This document shows positions 53,925 to 62,627 of a DNA stretch of 64,000 bases, one piece after another. A model generated the notes under the pieces. That model had not been told where the DNA came from. It saw nothing but the letters and a program-made list of their open reading frames with translations, and searched no databases. This stretch comes from HXMU1420-13 sp965228545. GTDB lineage: Bacteria > Bacteroidota > Rhodothermia > Balneolales > Balneolaceae. Position 1 is the stretch's first letter, and each line of letters begins with the position of its first letter. The DNA is taken from assembly GCA_965228545.1 (NCBI GenBank), contig OZ245822.1:1922001-1986000 (forward strand), read 5' to 3'. The position numbers were made by a program, and so were the translations under genes.

Positions 53925-56282
53925 ATGATCAAACGAATTCATTTACTGATACTATTTTTGTTACCAATTACAGCGGTTGCACAAACTGGCACCTTAACGG
54001 GCGTGGTTACCGATGCAAAAACCGGAGAACCACTTATTGGTGCCACTGTTATTTTGGAAGGCACTTCTATTGGCGATGCAACCGACGAAAATGGCCGATA
54101 TACTATCACAAGAATACCTACAAAATCGTACAACATTGTTTATTCTTTTGTTGGATATACGCCTGTTACCAAATTTAATGTAGTGATTCGCTCTGAGGGT
54201 AATCCAGATTTAAATGTTTCTTTAGAGGAAGATGCCCAACAACTTGGCGAAGTAGTTGTTACACCCAATCCCTTCGAAAAACTGCAAACTACTCCGTTAT
54301 CTATTCAAAAATTCAGCCAGGAAGAAGTAGCGTCTTACCCTGGTGGAAATAACGATATTGCTAAAGTTGTACAATCGTTGCCCGGAGTGGGCGGAACAGT
54401 AGGCGGTTTTCGTAATGATGTCATCATCCGTGGTGGCGCGCCAAACGAGAACGTGTATTATCTGGATGGAATTGAAATCCCAAACATCAATCACTTTGCT
54501 ACACAAGGGAGCGCAGGTGGTCCGGTTGGGTTGCTTAATGTATCTTTTTTTGAAGGTGTCACACTTTCTGCCTCTTCTTTTGACGCCCAATACGATAATG
54601 TATTATCCGGTGTACTTCAATTCGATCAACGTAACGGAAATGCGCGCGAATTGACCGGAAACTTTCGATTAGGTTCGAGTGAATCTGCACTTACGGTAGA
54701 AGGTCCGCTATTTAAGGGAGATGCATCCGAGGCGAATACTACCTTTATTGCTTCTGTGCGGCGGTCTTACTTACAGCTATTATTTGAAGCAATTGGACTG
54801 CCTTTTCTTCCTGATTATTGGGATTATCAATATAAAGTGAATCATCAATTTGATGAATACAATAGCCTGTTGGTAACCGGTGTGGGCTCCATCGATAATT
54901 TTGCAATTAATGAGCTTGAAGAATTTGATGCTGAGCAAAAAGCCATTCAGGAGCAAGTTCCTGTTATTCAGCAGCAAACCAATACCATCGGAGCCACTTG
55001 GAATCGCAGGTTTAAAGATCGCTCAGGTAGTCTGCGATTAACACTAAGCACAAACAGGCTGGAAAATGAATTTTCGCAATTCGAAGACAATGTTGCCAAA
55101 GAAGGTCTCTATTTCAGAAACGATGCTGTTGAGCAAGAAATAAAACTGAGAGCCAATGTCACCAAATTTATGGGTGATTGGATTACCAACTATGGAGGCT
55201 CTGTTCAAAACGCGCTGTATTCAAATGAAACTACAGATGTTGTAAACACTTCAACCTTCAGCTCCGATATCAACTTTTACCGATATGGACTGTTTGCACA
55301 ATCATCGAGAAGCTTTAGCGATCGTACCACCTTTTCGTTTGGAGTCCGATTTGATGGAAACACATTTACAGATTCAGGCAATGAACTCTGGCGAACATTT
55401 AGTCCGCGTATTTCTAAGTCGTTTAAATTAACGCCCGATGGAACATGGACGCTAAACTCTTCGTTTGGCCGCTATTTTAAGATTCCACCATACACCATTT
55501 TAGGCTTTGAGAATAATAACGGGAATTTCATCAATCGGGACGCAGAGTATATTCGTACTGATCATGCTGTTCTCGGAATCGAATACTTAGTTAATGATCG
55601 TTCGAGAATCACCCTCGAAGGGTTTTATAAAGATTACGGTAATTACCCGGTTTCCTCACGCGATTCTGTATCTCTGGCCAATAAGGGAGGCGGATTTGAA
55701 GTGTTGGGGAGCGAACCCATCCAAAGTATTGGCGATGGCAGAACCTATGGAGCAGAACTATTATTCCAACAAAAATTTACCGGAAATTGGTACGCAATTG
55801 CTGCCTTTACGTTGTATAAAAGTGAATTCAATAACGGATTTAGTTCACAATTTAGGCCATCGGTTTGGGATAATAACTTGTTAATCTCACTTTTGGGTGG
55901 ATATAAATTTGACAATAACTGGGAAGTAAGTGCTCGCTATCGGTATCTCGGTGCATCCCCATATGCACCGGTTAACCGAACGGCCACTTTGCAAAATTAT
56001 CCTGCTATTATTCGTGATTTCACTCGAATTGGAGAGGAAGAACTGTCGGCGTTTAATCAGATGGATATTCGAATCGATAAAAAATGGAGCTTCCAGCGCT
56101 GGAGCCTTGATGTATTCTTAGAAGTTCAGAACGCTTTGGCTCAGAAAAATCCGGAAGAACCCCAATTTGGTCTTGCACGTAATGAAGCCGGCGAAATCGA
56201 AGAACCGCGACGATTGGTTCAGGTTAACCTCGAAAACGAAGCCTCTGTTTTACCATCGATAGGTTTAGTGGTTAATTTTTGA
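53925..56282 (+). CDS. TonB-dependent outer-membrane receptor with CarboxypepD_reg-like N-terminal domain
   Basis: The 785-residue protein has a signal peptide (MIKRIHLLILFLLPITAVAQ), a CarboxypepD_reg-like domain (about 22-105, GVVTDAKTGEPLIGATVILEG...), a plug domain (SLPGVGGTVGG...IIRGGAPNENVYYLDGIEIPN) and a beta-barrel ending in Phe (LPSIGLVVNF). It takes up a substrate across the outer membrane with energy from TonB. The start chosen is ATG 53925; a TTG start at 53889 would put 12 residues before the signal peptide. It follows the HTCS by 110 bases. No susD-type lipoprotein gene follows, so it may bind a small sugar or a different ligand such as a siderophore or vitamin; the neighbours favour a carbohydrate. 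Confidence 0.93.
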   Translation: MIKRIHLLILFLLPITAVAQTGTLTGVVTDAKTGEPLIGATVILEGTSIGDATDENGRYTITRIPTKSYNIVYSFVGYTPVTKFNVVIRSEGNPDLNVSLEEDAQQLGEVVVTPNPFEKLQTTPLSIQKFSQEEVASYPGGNNDIAKVVQSLPGVGGTVGGFRNDVIIRGGAPNENVYYLDGIEIPNINHFATQGSAGGPVGLLNVSFFEGVTLSASSFDAQYDNVLSGVLQFDQRNGNARELTGNFRLGSSESALTVEGPLFKGDASEANTTFIASVRRSYLQLLFEAIGLPFLPDYWDYQYKVNHQFDEYNSLLVTGVGSIDNFAINELEEFDAEQKAIQEQVPVIQQQTNTIGATWNRRFKDRSGSLRLTLSTNRLENEFSQFEDNVAKEGLYFRNDAVEQEIKLRANVTKFMGDWITNYGGSVQNALYSNETTDVVNTSTFSSDINFYRYGLFAQSSRSFSDRTTFSFGVRFDGNTFTDSGNELWRTFSPRISKSFKLTPDGTWTLNSSFGRYFKIPPYTILGFENNNGNFINRDAEYIRTDHAVLGIEYLVNDRSRITLEGFYKDYGNYPVSSRDSVSLANKGGGFEVLGSEPIQSIGDGRTYGAELLFQQKFTGNWYAIAAFTLYKSEFNNGFSSQFRPSVWDNNLLISLLGGYKFDNNWEVSARYRYLGASPYAPVNRTATLQNYPAIIRDFTRIGEEELSAFNQMDIRIDKKWSFQRWSLDVFLEVQNALAQKNPEEPQFGLARNEAGEIEEPRRLVQVNLENEASVLPSIGLVVNF

Positions 56283-56741
56283 TTTATAATTTCTAGCCAC
56301 TGAAGCACGAAATCAGGGAAATACAATTTGCCAAGGCTAAAGTCTTTGCTTGCTTATGATTGTGGCTTTACCAAAATCATATACAAGTAGGGACTTTACT
56401 CCCGGTTAATTGATTTCCGAAGGCAATCTAGCCCAGATTGTAGATCTAATTAGTGAACCGTTTATCAAGTCTAAGATCCCGGCTTTCGCTGCGGGATGAC
56501 ATACGCTCTAGCTCACATAGCATCAAACACTAAGACTGAAGCCTTTGCTTGCTTATGATCGTGGCTTTACCAAAATCATAAGCAAGTGGCAAGTTCACTC
56601 TCGGGTATCATAACCCCAAATAAATCAATTGCTTAAAAAACCAACTGTTATCCACCGCATCATTCTTTTCTGAGTCATACACTTTCTCGCAAACATTCAA
56701 AGTTCGATTGTTCAAAGTCCGAAGTTCAACTGTTCGATTGT
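56283..56741. repeat. Intergenic repeats with hairpins downstream of the TonB receptor
   Basis: A segment of about 45 bases around CTTTGCTTGCTTATGAT...GTGGCTTTACCAAAATCAT occurs at 56344 and again at 56543. In the second copy the arms CTTGCTTATGAT (56548-56559) and ATCATAAGCAAG (56575-56586) match perfectly; the first copy has two mismatches. Between them lies a palindrome of the ATCCCGGCTTTCGCTGCGGGAT type (around 56478-56500). Near 56700-56750 there are GTTCAA/GTTCGA runs as in the array at 38.9-39.9 kb. No gene is visible here. Confidence 0.7.
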
Positions 56742-57416
56742 TCAACTCCTCCCCCATTTTTCCAGAAACTCTTCCCTATAACTTGCCCCAATCGGAATTT
56801 TAGAATCATTAATTTGAATCATATTCCCTTCAACAAAATCAATGGACGAAATATTTACGGCAAACGATTTATGGACACGAACTATCCGGCCTTGAGATAA
56901 TTCCATCAATTTCTTCATCGTCATATACACCATTATTTTCTGATCAGAAAGATGAAACTGCAAGTAATCCGCTTTTGATTCTACAAATCGTATGGAAGAA
57001 CACTCCATCCGATAACTCTTGCCATCCGTTTTTACAGTGAAACTTATTTCCTTTTGATCGGCCGCTTGCCTCACTTTTTCTACGGCTTGTAAAAATCTTG
57101 GAAATCCAATGGGCTTGAGCAAGTAATCAACTACATTCAATTCAAAGCCTTCCAGTGCGTATTCCGGATAGGCAGTTGTCAAAATTACATTGGGTTGAAC
57201 GTTTTGGGTTCTAAGAAAATCGATTCCTGATAATTTGGGCATATTGATATCCAGAAAAATCAGATCTACTCTTTTTTTCTTTAAGGTTTCCATTAATTCA
57301 AGTGCATTCGTGCATTCGCCAACAGAGGTTAACCCCGGAGTATCATCAACAAACTGCCGAAGTATTTCACGAGCAATTGGCTCGTCGTCTACGATTAAAC
57401 AGTGTAACTCAGACAT
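56742..57416 (-). CDS. LytTR-type response regulator
   Basis: The 224-residue protein has a receiver domain with D56 (FLDINMPKLSG), the acidic pair D10/D11 and K in LLKPIGF, and then a LytTR DNA-binding domain at about 125-220 (EISFTVKTDGKSYRM ... RVHKSFAVNISSIDFVEGN). It regulates genes by binding DNA as a dimer. The start overlaps the 3' end of the LytS-like kinase by eight bases, and the kinase overlaps an upstream lipoprotein gene in the same way, so they form one operon. Confidence 0.94.
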   Translation of the reverse strand: MSELHCLIVDDEPIAREILRQFVDDTPGLTSVGECTNALELMETLKKKRVDLIFLDINMPKLSGIDFLRTQNVQPNVILTTAYPEYALEGFELNVVDYLLKPIGFPRFLQAVEKVRQAADQKEISFTVKTDGKSYRMECSSIRFVESKADYLQFHLSDQKIMVYMTMKKLMELSQGRIVRVHKSFAVNISSIDFVEGNMIQINDSKIPIGASYREEFLEKWGRS

Positions 57417-58443
57417 CGCGTAACCTCATCGAAACCACAAACTCATACTCATTTTGAGAAATCTCCAAATCATGGTTTTCTGGGTATTGCAACTGCAATC
57501 GTTTACGGATATTCTCTAAACCTACACCGGTAGAAACCGACGATTTTCTAGCCTGTTTTTCAATGCTATTCGAACAAATCATTTCTATTAAACCGCTATT
57601 GAGTGTTAATTTCAAATTCACAAATGCACCTTCCTGTTGAATATTGCCATGCTTCAAAGCATTTTCGAGTAGCTCGATAAATATCAGTGAGGGTACTTTT
57701 TGATCTGAAATATCTCCCAGAATTACCATTCTCAACTGCTCCGGATAATCTAAACGGGCTTTTTGTAGCTCGATGTAATCTTTTAAATAGCTGATCTCAT
57801 CTCTTATTGGAGCTAGTTCATCGTTAGATTGCTCTAGATTATACCTCAATATTTGTGAAAGCGAGAGAATACGTTCGGGTGTTTCGGGAGCTTTTTTGAT
57901 GCTGAGTCCATAAATGGTATTTAGGCTGTTAAATAAAAAATGCGGACTAATTTGAGCTCTAAGCGCCTTTAATTCGTTATTTGAATTTAGCTCGCGTAAT
58001 TCTGCTACTTCTTTTTTTAACTCCAATGCCTCAAACCACGATCTTGAAAGAAACAACAAGGTGGTTATAACATAATATATGAGCAGAATACTCAGCGATT
58101 CGATGGGCTCATAAACTGCTACAAAGTAAAAGTCAGGGAAAAGCCAATCGGCGATTGAATTAAACGTAAATTGATACAGGAAATATCCAAAGCCAAATAG
58201 TCCCACCGATGTAATTGCAAAGGCAATAAACTGCGATTTATTTAGATGTCGAGGGATCAGTAGAAATAACAAAGTGTATACAAAACACGCCAAATGTACA
58301 TGGAATAAGCCCGTATAAATCACATCAAGCAAGGTCGTTTCTCCATCCTGATCCATTACTCGTAATAAAACGGAGAAAGAAATCACCCAAAACAGAACAT
58401 GCTGTATCAGGTGATTTAACATCGTTTTTGTTTTATCAGTCAT
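57409..58443 (-). CDS. LytS-type sensor histidine kinase
   Basis: The 344-residue protein has four membrane segments in the first 135 residues and a cytoplasmic kinase of the LytS/HPK8 type, with H168 in SPHFLFNSLNTI and N-box ELLENALKHG. The G-box STGVGLENIRKRL is also visible. It autophosphorylates and passes the signal to the response regulator encoded downstream (overlap eight bases). It overlaps the stop of the upstream lipoprotein gene by eight bases (58436-58443). Confidence 0.93.
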   Translation of the reverse strand: MTDKTKTMLNHLIQHVLFWVISFSVLLRVMDQDGETTLLDVIYTGLFHVHLACFVYTLLFLLIPRHLNKSQFIAFAITSVGLFGFGYFLYQFTFNSIADWLFPDFYFVAVYEPIESLSILLIYYVITTLLFLSRSWFEALELKKEVAELRELNSNNELKALRAQISPHFLFNSLNTIYGLSIKKAPETPERILSLSQILRYNLEQSNDELAPIRDEISYLKDYIELQKARLDYPEQLRMVILGDISDQKVPSLIFIELLENALKHGNIQQEGAFVNLKLTLNSGLIEMICSNSIEKQARKSSVSTGVGLENIRKRLQLQYPENHDLEISQNEYEFVVSMRLRDV

Positions 58444-59113
58444 GGCTGAATCCTTTAAAGCTTAACTCAGTAGCACCTTCGAACGCTTCCTCTTCATGGG
58501 CATACTTTTCAACAAATTTTCGCAATTCGTTGGTTGAAGCGGTAATTAAAATGGTATCGTCAGTTTTCTCATGTTTAATTCTTACACGATTTGCACTGAT
58601 CAAATCTCGAATAAAAGAAGATTTAAACATGCTTATGGACAGCTCATCATCTTCAACCGCAATTTTCGAAAATGTATGAACCGGAAAGAAATGCGACTCT
58701 ACAAAGGTTGACTCACTTTTCTCCAACTCCGAAATTGATTTTGCAAGCACATATAAATCGAGAAAATAAGCCTCGTTTAACTCGGTAACTGCACCTACAA
58801 ATAAAGCCGTATCGGCCGACAGTTCCTGTAAATTCTCAAATAAAATTAAATATAGGTTCCCCATTCCTAATCCTTCATCTTCGTCGGCTTCAAAACCCAT
58901 ATCACCATCGAGAAAATAAGACTCAAGATCAGGAAAATTGGAAATATCATTGATGAAGGTCCAACGCTGGTCGTCCGTTTCCCAAATCCCTTCAAGTCCT
59001 TCATAGTAAATGGCATCTTCCTCTTCCACTAATGGATGTACAGATTTTAGAAAGCATCCGGTTTGCAGCAGATAAATAATAACTAGAACTAGAATGTAGA
59101 GTATGCGTTTCAT
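58436..59113 (-). CDS. Predicted lipoprotein of unknown function in a LytTR operon
   Basis: The 225-residue protein has a signal sequence with a lipobox ending in Cys (LLQTGC) and then a hydrophilic, acidic domain with no recognised family. Much of the middle is Asp/Glu-rich (GFEADEDEGLG). It is the first gene of an operon whose later genes are a LytS-type kinase and a LytTR regulator, each overlapping the one before by eight bases. It may be a sensor or substrate-binding partner for the kinase; this is inference. The long unbroken frame, coding overlap and signal peptide support a real gene. Confidence 0.8.
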   Translation of the reverse strand: MKRILYILVLVIIYLLQTGCFLKSVHPLVEEEDAIYYEGLEGIWETDDQRWTFINDISNFPDLESYFLDGDMGFEADEDEGLGMGNLYLILFENLQELSADTALFVGAVTELNEAYFLDLYVLAKSISELEKSESTFVESHFFPVHTFSKIAVEDDELSISMFKSSFIRDLISANRVRIKHEKTDDTILITASTNELRKFVEKYAHEEEAFEGATELSFKGFSHD

Positions 59114-59225
59114 GGCATTTTTCTTTGATTAAAGGTGCGCCTCAAAGAAAAGGAGACTAAAAATCTGCAAAAAACTTATTCGATCAATACAGCCTTTCAC
59201 ACGATGAACGTACTATTTAGCACCG

Positions 59226-59990
59226 TCATAAATCGAAAGAAAAGCCGAAGAGAATTTTTTGATCCGCTTTTTCGATGCCGGCTATATACGGCGTGCTGTG
59301 ATAACGATCGCGATACATTACAAAAAACGCACTTTTTCCGAGAGTATATCGAATGGTTGATTCCAGAAACAGGCGCGCATCCTTAGTGTTTTCTGCCGAA
59401 ACCTGATAATAAAGCGTAGTTAAAAACTGTGTGCGTTGGGTTAACATTAATCGATTGAAAACATTTACATTCACTCGAAATTGTTGAACAGCAGTACGGT
59501 TGTTGCTCGCATTTGGATCGTTGTAAATCTCTGATTCATAAAACCCGCCAAGGGCAACATCTACATATTCTTTCTTTTTTTGATACAAATTAAATCGAAA
59601 ACCGCCACCGGCAAGCTGCCTGTTTTTAAGCTTTAGTGCCTTTGCATTTTGTATCTGATAAAAGCCGTACAACGAATGCCTGTTTACAAAATAATTGTAG
59701 CGGAACTGATGAAACAAATCTGCAGAAAGTGTACTGCCATCACTTCGTAAAAAATCGTACCCGAAAAGAGCGCGATATAAATGATTCCCTTTTCGAATGC
59801 CTGAAGAAAGCTGAGTATCTACCTGTAATAAACTCACATTTCCCAAACTCAAATCGCCTGCAATCTCTAACGATAGCGTCAATGAATCACCGGCGTTTGT
59901 AAGCATCCGTTCGGTATTAACAATTCCTTGTGCATTTCCCAAGCTTGTGCCGATGAGCATCACCAACACCAAAACAAAACTATTACGCAT
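59226..59990 (-). CDS. Predicted outer-membrane beta-barrel protein (DUF481/DUF2490-like)
   Basis: The 254-residue protein has a signal peptide (MRNSFVLVLVMLIGTSLGNA) and alternating beta strands rich in aromatic residues through to a C-terminus ending in FGFSFDL, as in small outer-membrane barrels. The repeating pattern LFGYDFLR, FHQFRYNYF, YGFYQIQNA is typical. Function unknown. Its start overlaps the stop of the amylosucrase gene by eight bases, so the two are translationally linked. Confidence 0.8.
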   Translation of the reverse strand: MRNSFVLVLVMLIGTSLGNAQGIVNTERMLTNAGDSLTLSLEIAGDLSLGNVSLLQVDTQLSSGIRKGNHLYRALFGYDFLRSDGSTLSADLFHQFRYNYFVNRHSLYGFYQIQNAKALKLKNRQLAGGGFRFNLYQKKKEYVDVALGGFYESEIYNDPNASNNRTAVQQFRVNVNVFNRLMLTQRTQFLTTLYYQVSAENTKDARLFLESTIRYTLGKSAFFVMYRDRYHSTPYIAGIEKADQKILFGFSFDL

Positions 59991-61908
59991 CTAACTTAAC
60001 CCACAACCCTTGATAGCCCGATAGTTCAACAACACCATTCAAATCAACGGTATTATTAGTTAACACGTCATTTCCCGAGCGTAACCAGCATCGTATCTCT
60101 TGCTTTTTTTCGCTAAAATTTTGTATCACAATAATCTGTTCGTTTTCGTCTTTTTTTGAGAAACCAAGCACATGCTCATTATGCGTTTCTACTAGTTCAA
60201 TACTGTTATTTCCAAAGGCAGAATGTTGCTTTCTTAGATGAATGCGGTGTTTCAATGCTTGAAAGATAGTTCCTTCTATACCCTGTCCTTTTTGAGCAAC
60301 GCTCACTTTATCCCAATCCATCGCAACACGATGGACCCACCGCGAATCTTCTTTTTGTGCCGGATTATGTTGATAGGAGTAATCATTTGTTAATCCGATT
60401 TCATCACCCAGATACAAAAGTGGTATACCACCAATGGTAAGTGCCATCGAATACAAAGCAATGATTCGGTTGATAGCATCTGAAGTTCTACCTTCATCAT
60501 TCCATTCCAACGCCTGCTCAAGTCCGGCCAGCGATGCAGTTGTACCACAAACTCGCAAATCGCCATTTTTGGGATTGTATTGAAAAGGCTCTCCTTTGGC
60601 GAATGAACCGGAAAAATCCTTTGCATAAAAATGGTTTAGAAAAAAACGATGCCCATCGGGGAAAATACCAATCGATTGGGCGTCATCGTCAGAGAATGTC
60701 CAGCCAATATCGTCGTGACTTCGTACATAATTAATCCACGCACAATCATTTGGGATGTAAAATCTGTTTTCTATGGATTTCTTCAACAGGTTAACTTTTC
60801 GAGTTGCCATACTTTCCCAAATAAGTGCCATTATCGTTGGGTTGTACGAAAGCTGACATTCATCCTGATGTACATATTTTGCTACATCATCGGGATGCAC
60901 AATGGCTTCAGATTTAAAAGTTAGTGCCGGAGCACCCATTCTGGCAGCTGCATTTAAAGCTCGGATTAACGCATGAGCCTGTGGTAGATTTTCGCAGTTA
61001 GTGCCTTTTTGTTTCCAAGTGAAAGGCACAGCATCAAGCCGGAGAACATCAATTCCTTGATTTGCCAAAAACAACATCTCTTTGGCTATCGCAATCAACA
61101 CTTCAGGGTTTCGGTAATTTAAATCCCATTGAAAGTTGTGAAAGGTACTCCACACCCATTCACCGGTTTCTTCATTTTGATGGAAATTTCCGCGGCGAAT
61201 TTCGGGAAAAATCTCTCTCAGATTCACTTCGTACTGATTTGGCTCACTCTGATCAGGAAAGAAGAAATAGAAATCTTTATAAAATGGATCTCCATTTTTG
61301 GCCTTCATCGCCCATTCATGTTCATCCGAAGTATGATTATTGATGAAATCAACAACCAGGCTTATACCTTCTTTTCGAAACTTCTTCGTCAGTTTTTTTA
61401 ACCCAGCCATGGTGCCAAGCGAAGGCTCTATTTTACGATAACTACTCACCGCATAGCCACCATCGCTTTCGGGATGAGGGCGATCAAAAAGTGGCATCAG
61501 ATGTAAATACGTGATGCCCAATTCTTTAAAATAGGGCAATTTTTCTTCCACACCGTTCAGATCCCCCGCAAATAAATCAACGTAGCAAACGGCCCCCATC
61601 ATCTCGTGAGAAGCGAACCACGAAGGATTTGCCTCTCGTTCGGCATCAACCTTTTGGAGATACTTTGGTCGCTTTTTCCAGCTCTTTCCGGCTTCCAACA
61701 CCATTTTTTCTGCGTAAAAATACCAATCCGGCTGATCGTTATATAAATAATGAAGTTCCCGTAACAGCTTTTCTAAGTGATCCTGAACCCGAGTGTAAAA
61801 GATGGTTAGATCGGAGACTTCCCAGTTAGAAAATTTTGAAGCAACCGAATTAAGGATACGCTGTTTTGTTCTTTTGAGAGCTTTTTCGTTTATCATAAAT
61901 GTTAACAA
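59983..61908 (-). CDS. Amylosucrase / sucrose-active GH13_4 enzyme
   Basis: Amylosucrases split sucrose and transfer glucose to an alpha-glucan, releasing fructose. The 641-residue protein has the GH13_4 pattern: DGGYAVSSYRKIEPSLGTM, the nucleophile D292 (VLRLDAVPF), the acid/base E334 (FKSEAIVHPDD) and RSHDDIGW, at almost the same spacing as in the Neisseria enzyme. No signal peptide is seen, so it acts in the cytoplasm. ATGs at 61908 and 61893 are both possible starts. An outer-membrane barrel gene overlaps its stop. Sucrose or a related disaccharide as substrate is a family-based expectation. Confidence 0.9.
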   Translation of the reverse strand: MLTFMINEKALKRTKQRILNSVASKFSNWEVSDLTIFYTRVQDHLEKLLRELHYLYNDQPDWYFYAEKMVLEAGKSWKKRPKYLQKVDAEREANPSWFASHEMMGAVCYVDLFAGDLNGVEEKLPYFKELGITYLHLMPLFDRPHPESDGGYAVSSYRKIEPSLGTMAGLKKLTKKFRKEGISLVVDFINNHTSDEHEWAMKAKNGDPFYKDFYFFFPDQSEPNQYEVNLREIFPEIRRGNFHQNEETGEWVWSTFHNFQWDLNYRNPEVLIAIAKEMLFLANQGIDVLRLDAVPFTWKQKGTNCENLPQAHALIRALNAAARMGAPALTFKSEAIVHPDDVAKYVHQDECQLSYNPTIMALIWESMATRKVNLLKKSIENRFYIPNDCAWINYVRSHDDIGWTFSDDDAQSIGIFPDGHRFFLNHFYAKDFSGSFAKGEPFQYNPKNGDLRVCGTTASLAGLEQALEWNDEGRTSDAINRIIALYSMALTIGGIPLLYLGDEIGLTNDYSYQHNPAQKEDSRWVHRVAMDWDKVSVAQKGQGIEGTIFQALKHRIHLRKQHSAFGNNSIELVETHNEHVLGFSKKDENEQIIVIQNFSEKKQEIRCWLRSGNDVLTNNTVDLNGVVELSGYQGLWVKLDA

Positions 61909-62179
61909 TCTACCATAGGTGAGCTAAACCAACCTATAAGATCAATGTTTAATGAACTCTTATAAGGTACTATCTCTTGGTTTCAGATAAAATGAATCTG
62001 CTGATTTAAATATTGGATATGAATTATCATTATATCGCTGGTAAATCTGCCGATAATGAAACTTAAGCCAACAAAATTGTTTTTTTTAAAAGCTATTTTT
62101 AAAGGCTCTCAAAAATGTGTAATATTTAACATTCATTCATCTGCAAGAAGGGGTAAAAACGTCTTAGTAATTGTAATTC

Positions 62180-62554
62180 ATGGACAATAATAAAAGAAAA
62201 ACAGTAATGATCGTTGAGGATGACCTAATCCTTAATCTACTGTACGAAAGTTATCTCGAGAAATTAGGCTATGACGCAGAAGGTGAGCTTGTATACGGCA
62301 AAACTGCAATCGAAGTAGCACGACGAATCAATCCGGATTTAATACTGATGGATATTTCGCTAGAAGGTGAAATGGATGGAATTGATGCAATGAAAGAAAT
62401 CCGCACTTTTTCTGATGTTCCTGTAATCTACATTACCGGAAACTCAGATCCCTACCATGTACAGCGGGCTAAAGAAACCAATTACATAGATTATCTTGTT
62501 AAACCGATCGAGTTTAACGATATCAAAGAATCTTTAGAACGCAATTTCAAATAA
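62180..62554 (+). CDS. Single-domain response regulator
   Basis: The 124-residue protein is a receiver domain with E13/D14/D15 at the acidic pocket, phospho-acceptor D58 (LILMDISLEGEMDG), the Thr of IYITGNS and the Lys of YLVKPIEF. No output domain is present. It lies 74 bases upstream of a sensor kinase gene on the same strand and may be its partner. The spacing ISLEGEMDG is typical of CheY-like regulators in phosphorelays. Confidence 0.92.
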   Translation: MDNNKRKTVMIVEDDLILNLLYESYLEKLGYDAEGELVYGKTAIEVARRINPDLILMDISLEGEMDGIDAMKEIRTFSDVPVIYITGNSDPYHVQRAKETNYIDYLVKPIEFNDIKESLERNFK

Positions 62555-62627
62555 TTCTAATCGGTTGATTCACGTTTTTTTACCACTTCTGCATTGAATC
62601 AATCTGCGTTTGTGATAAATTTATATC

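Noticed and set aside
62049..62056. Perfect GCCGATAA on the plus strand upstream of the receiver/kinase pair at 62180
   Set aside because: No -35 match at 10-12 bases upstream; one or two exact 8-mer matches are expected by chance in a window this size.
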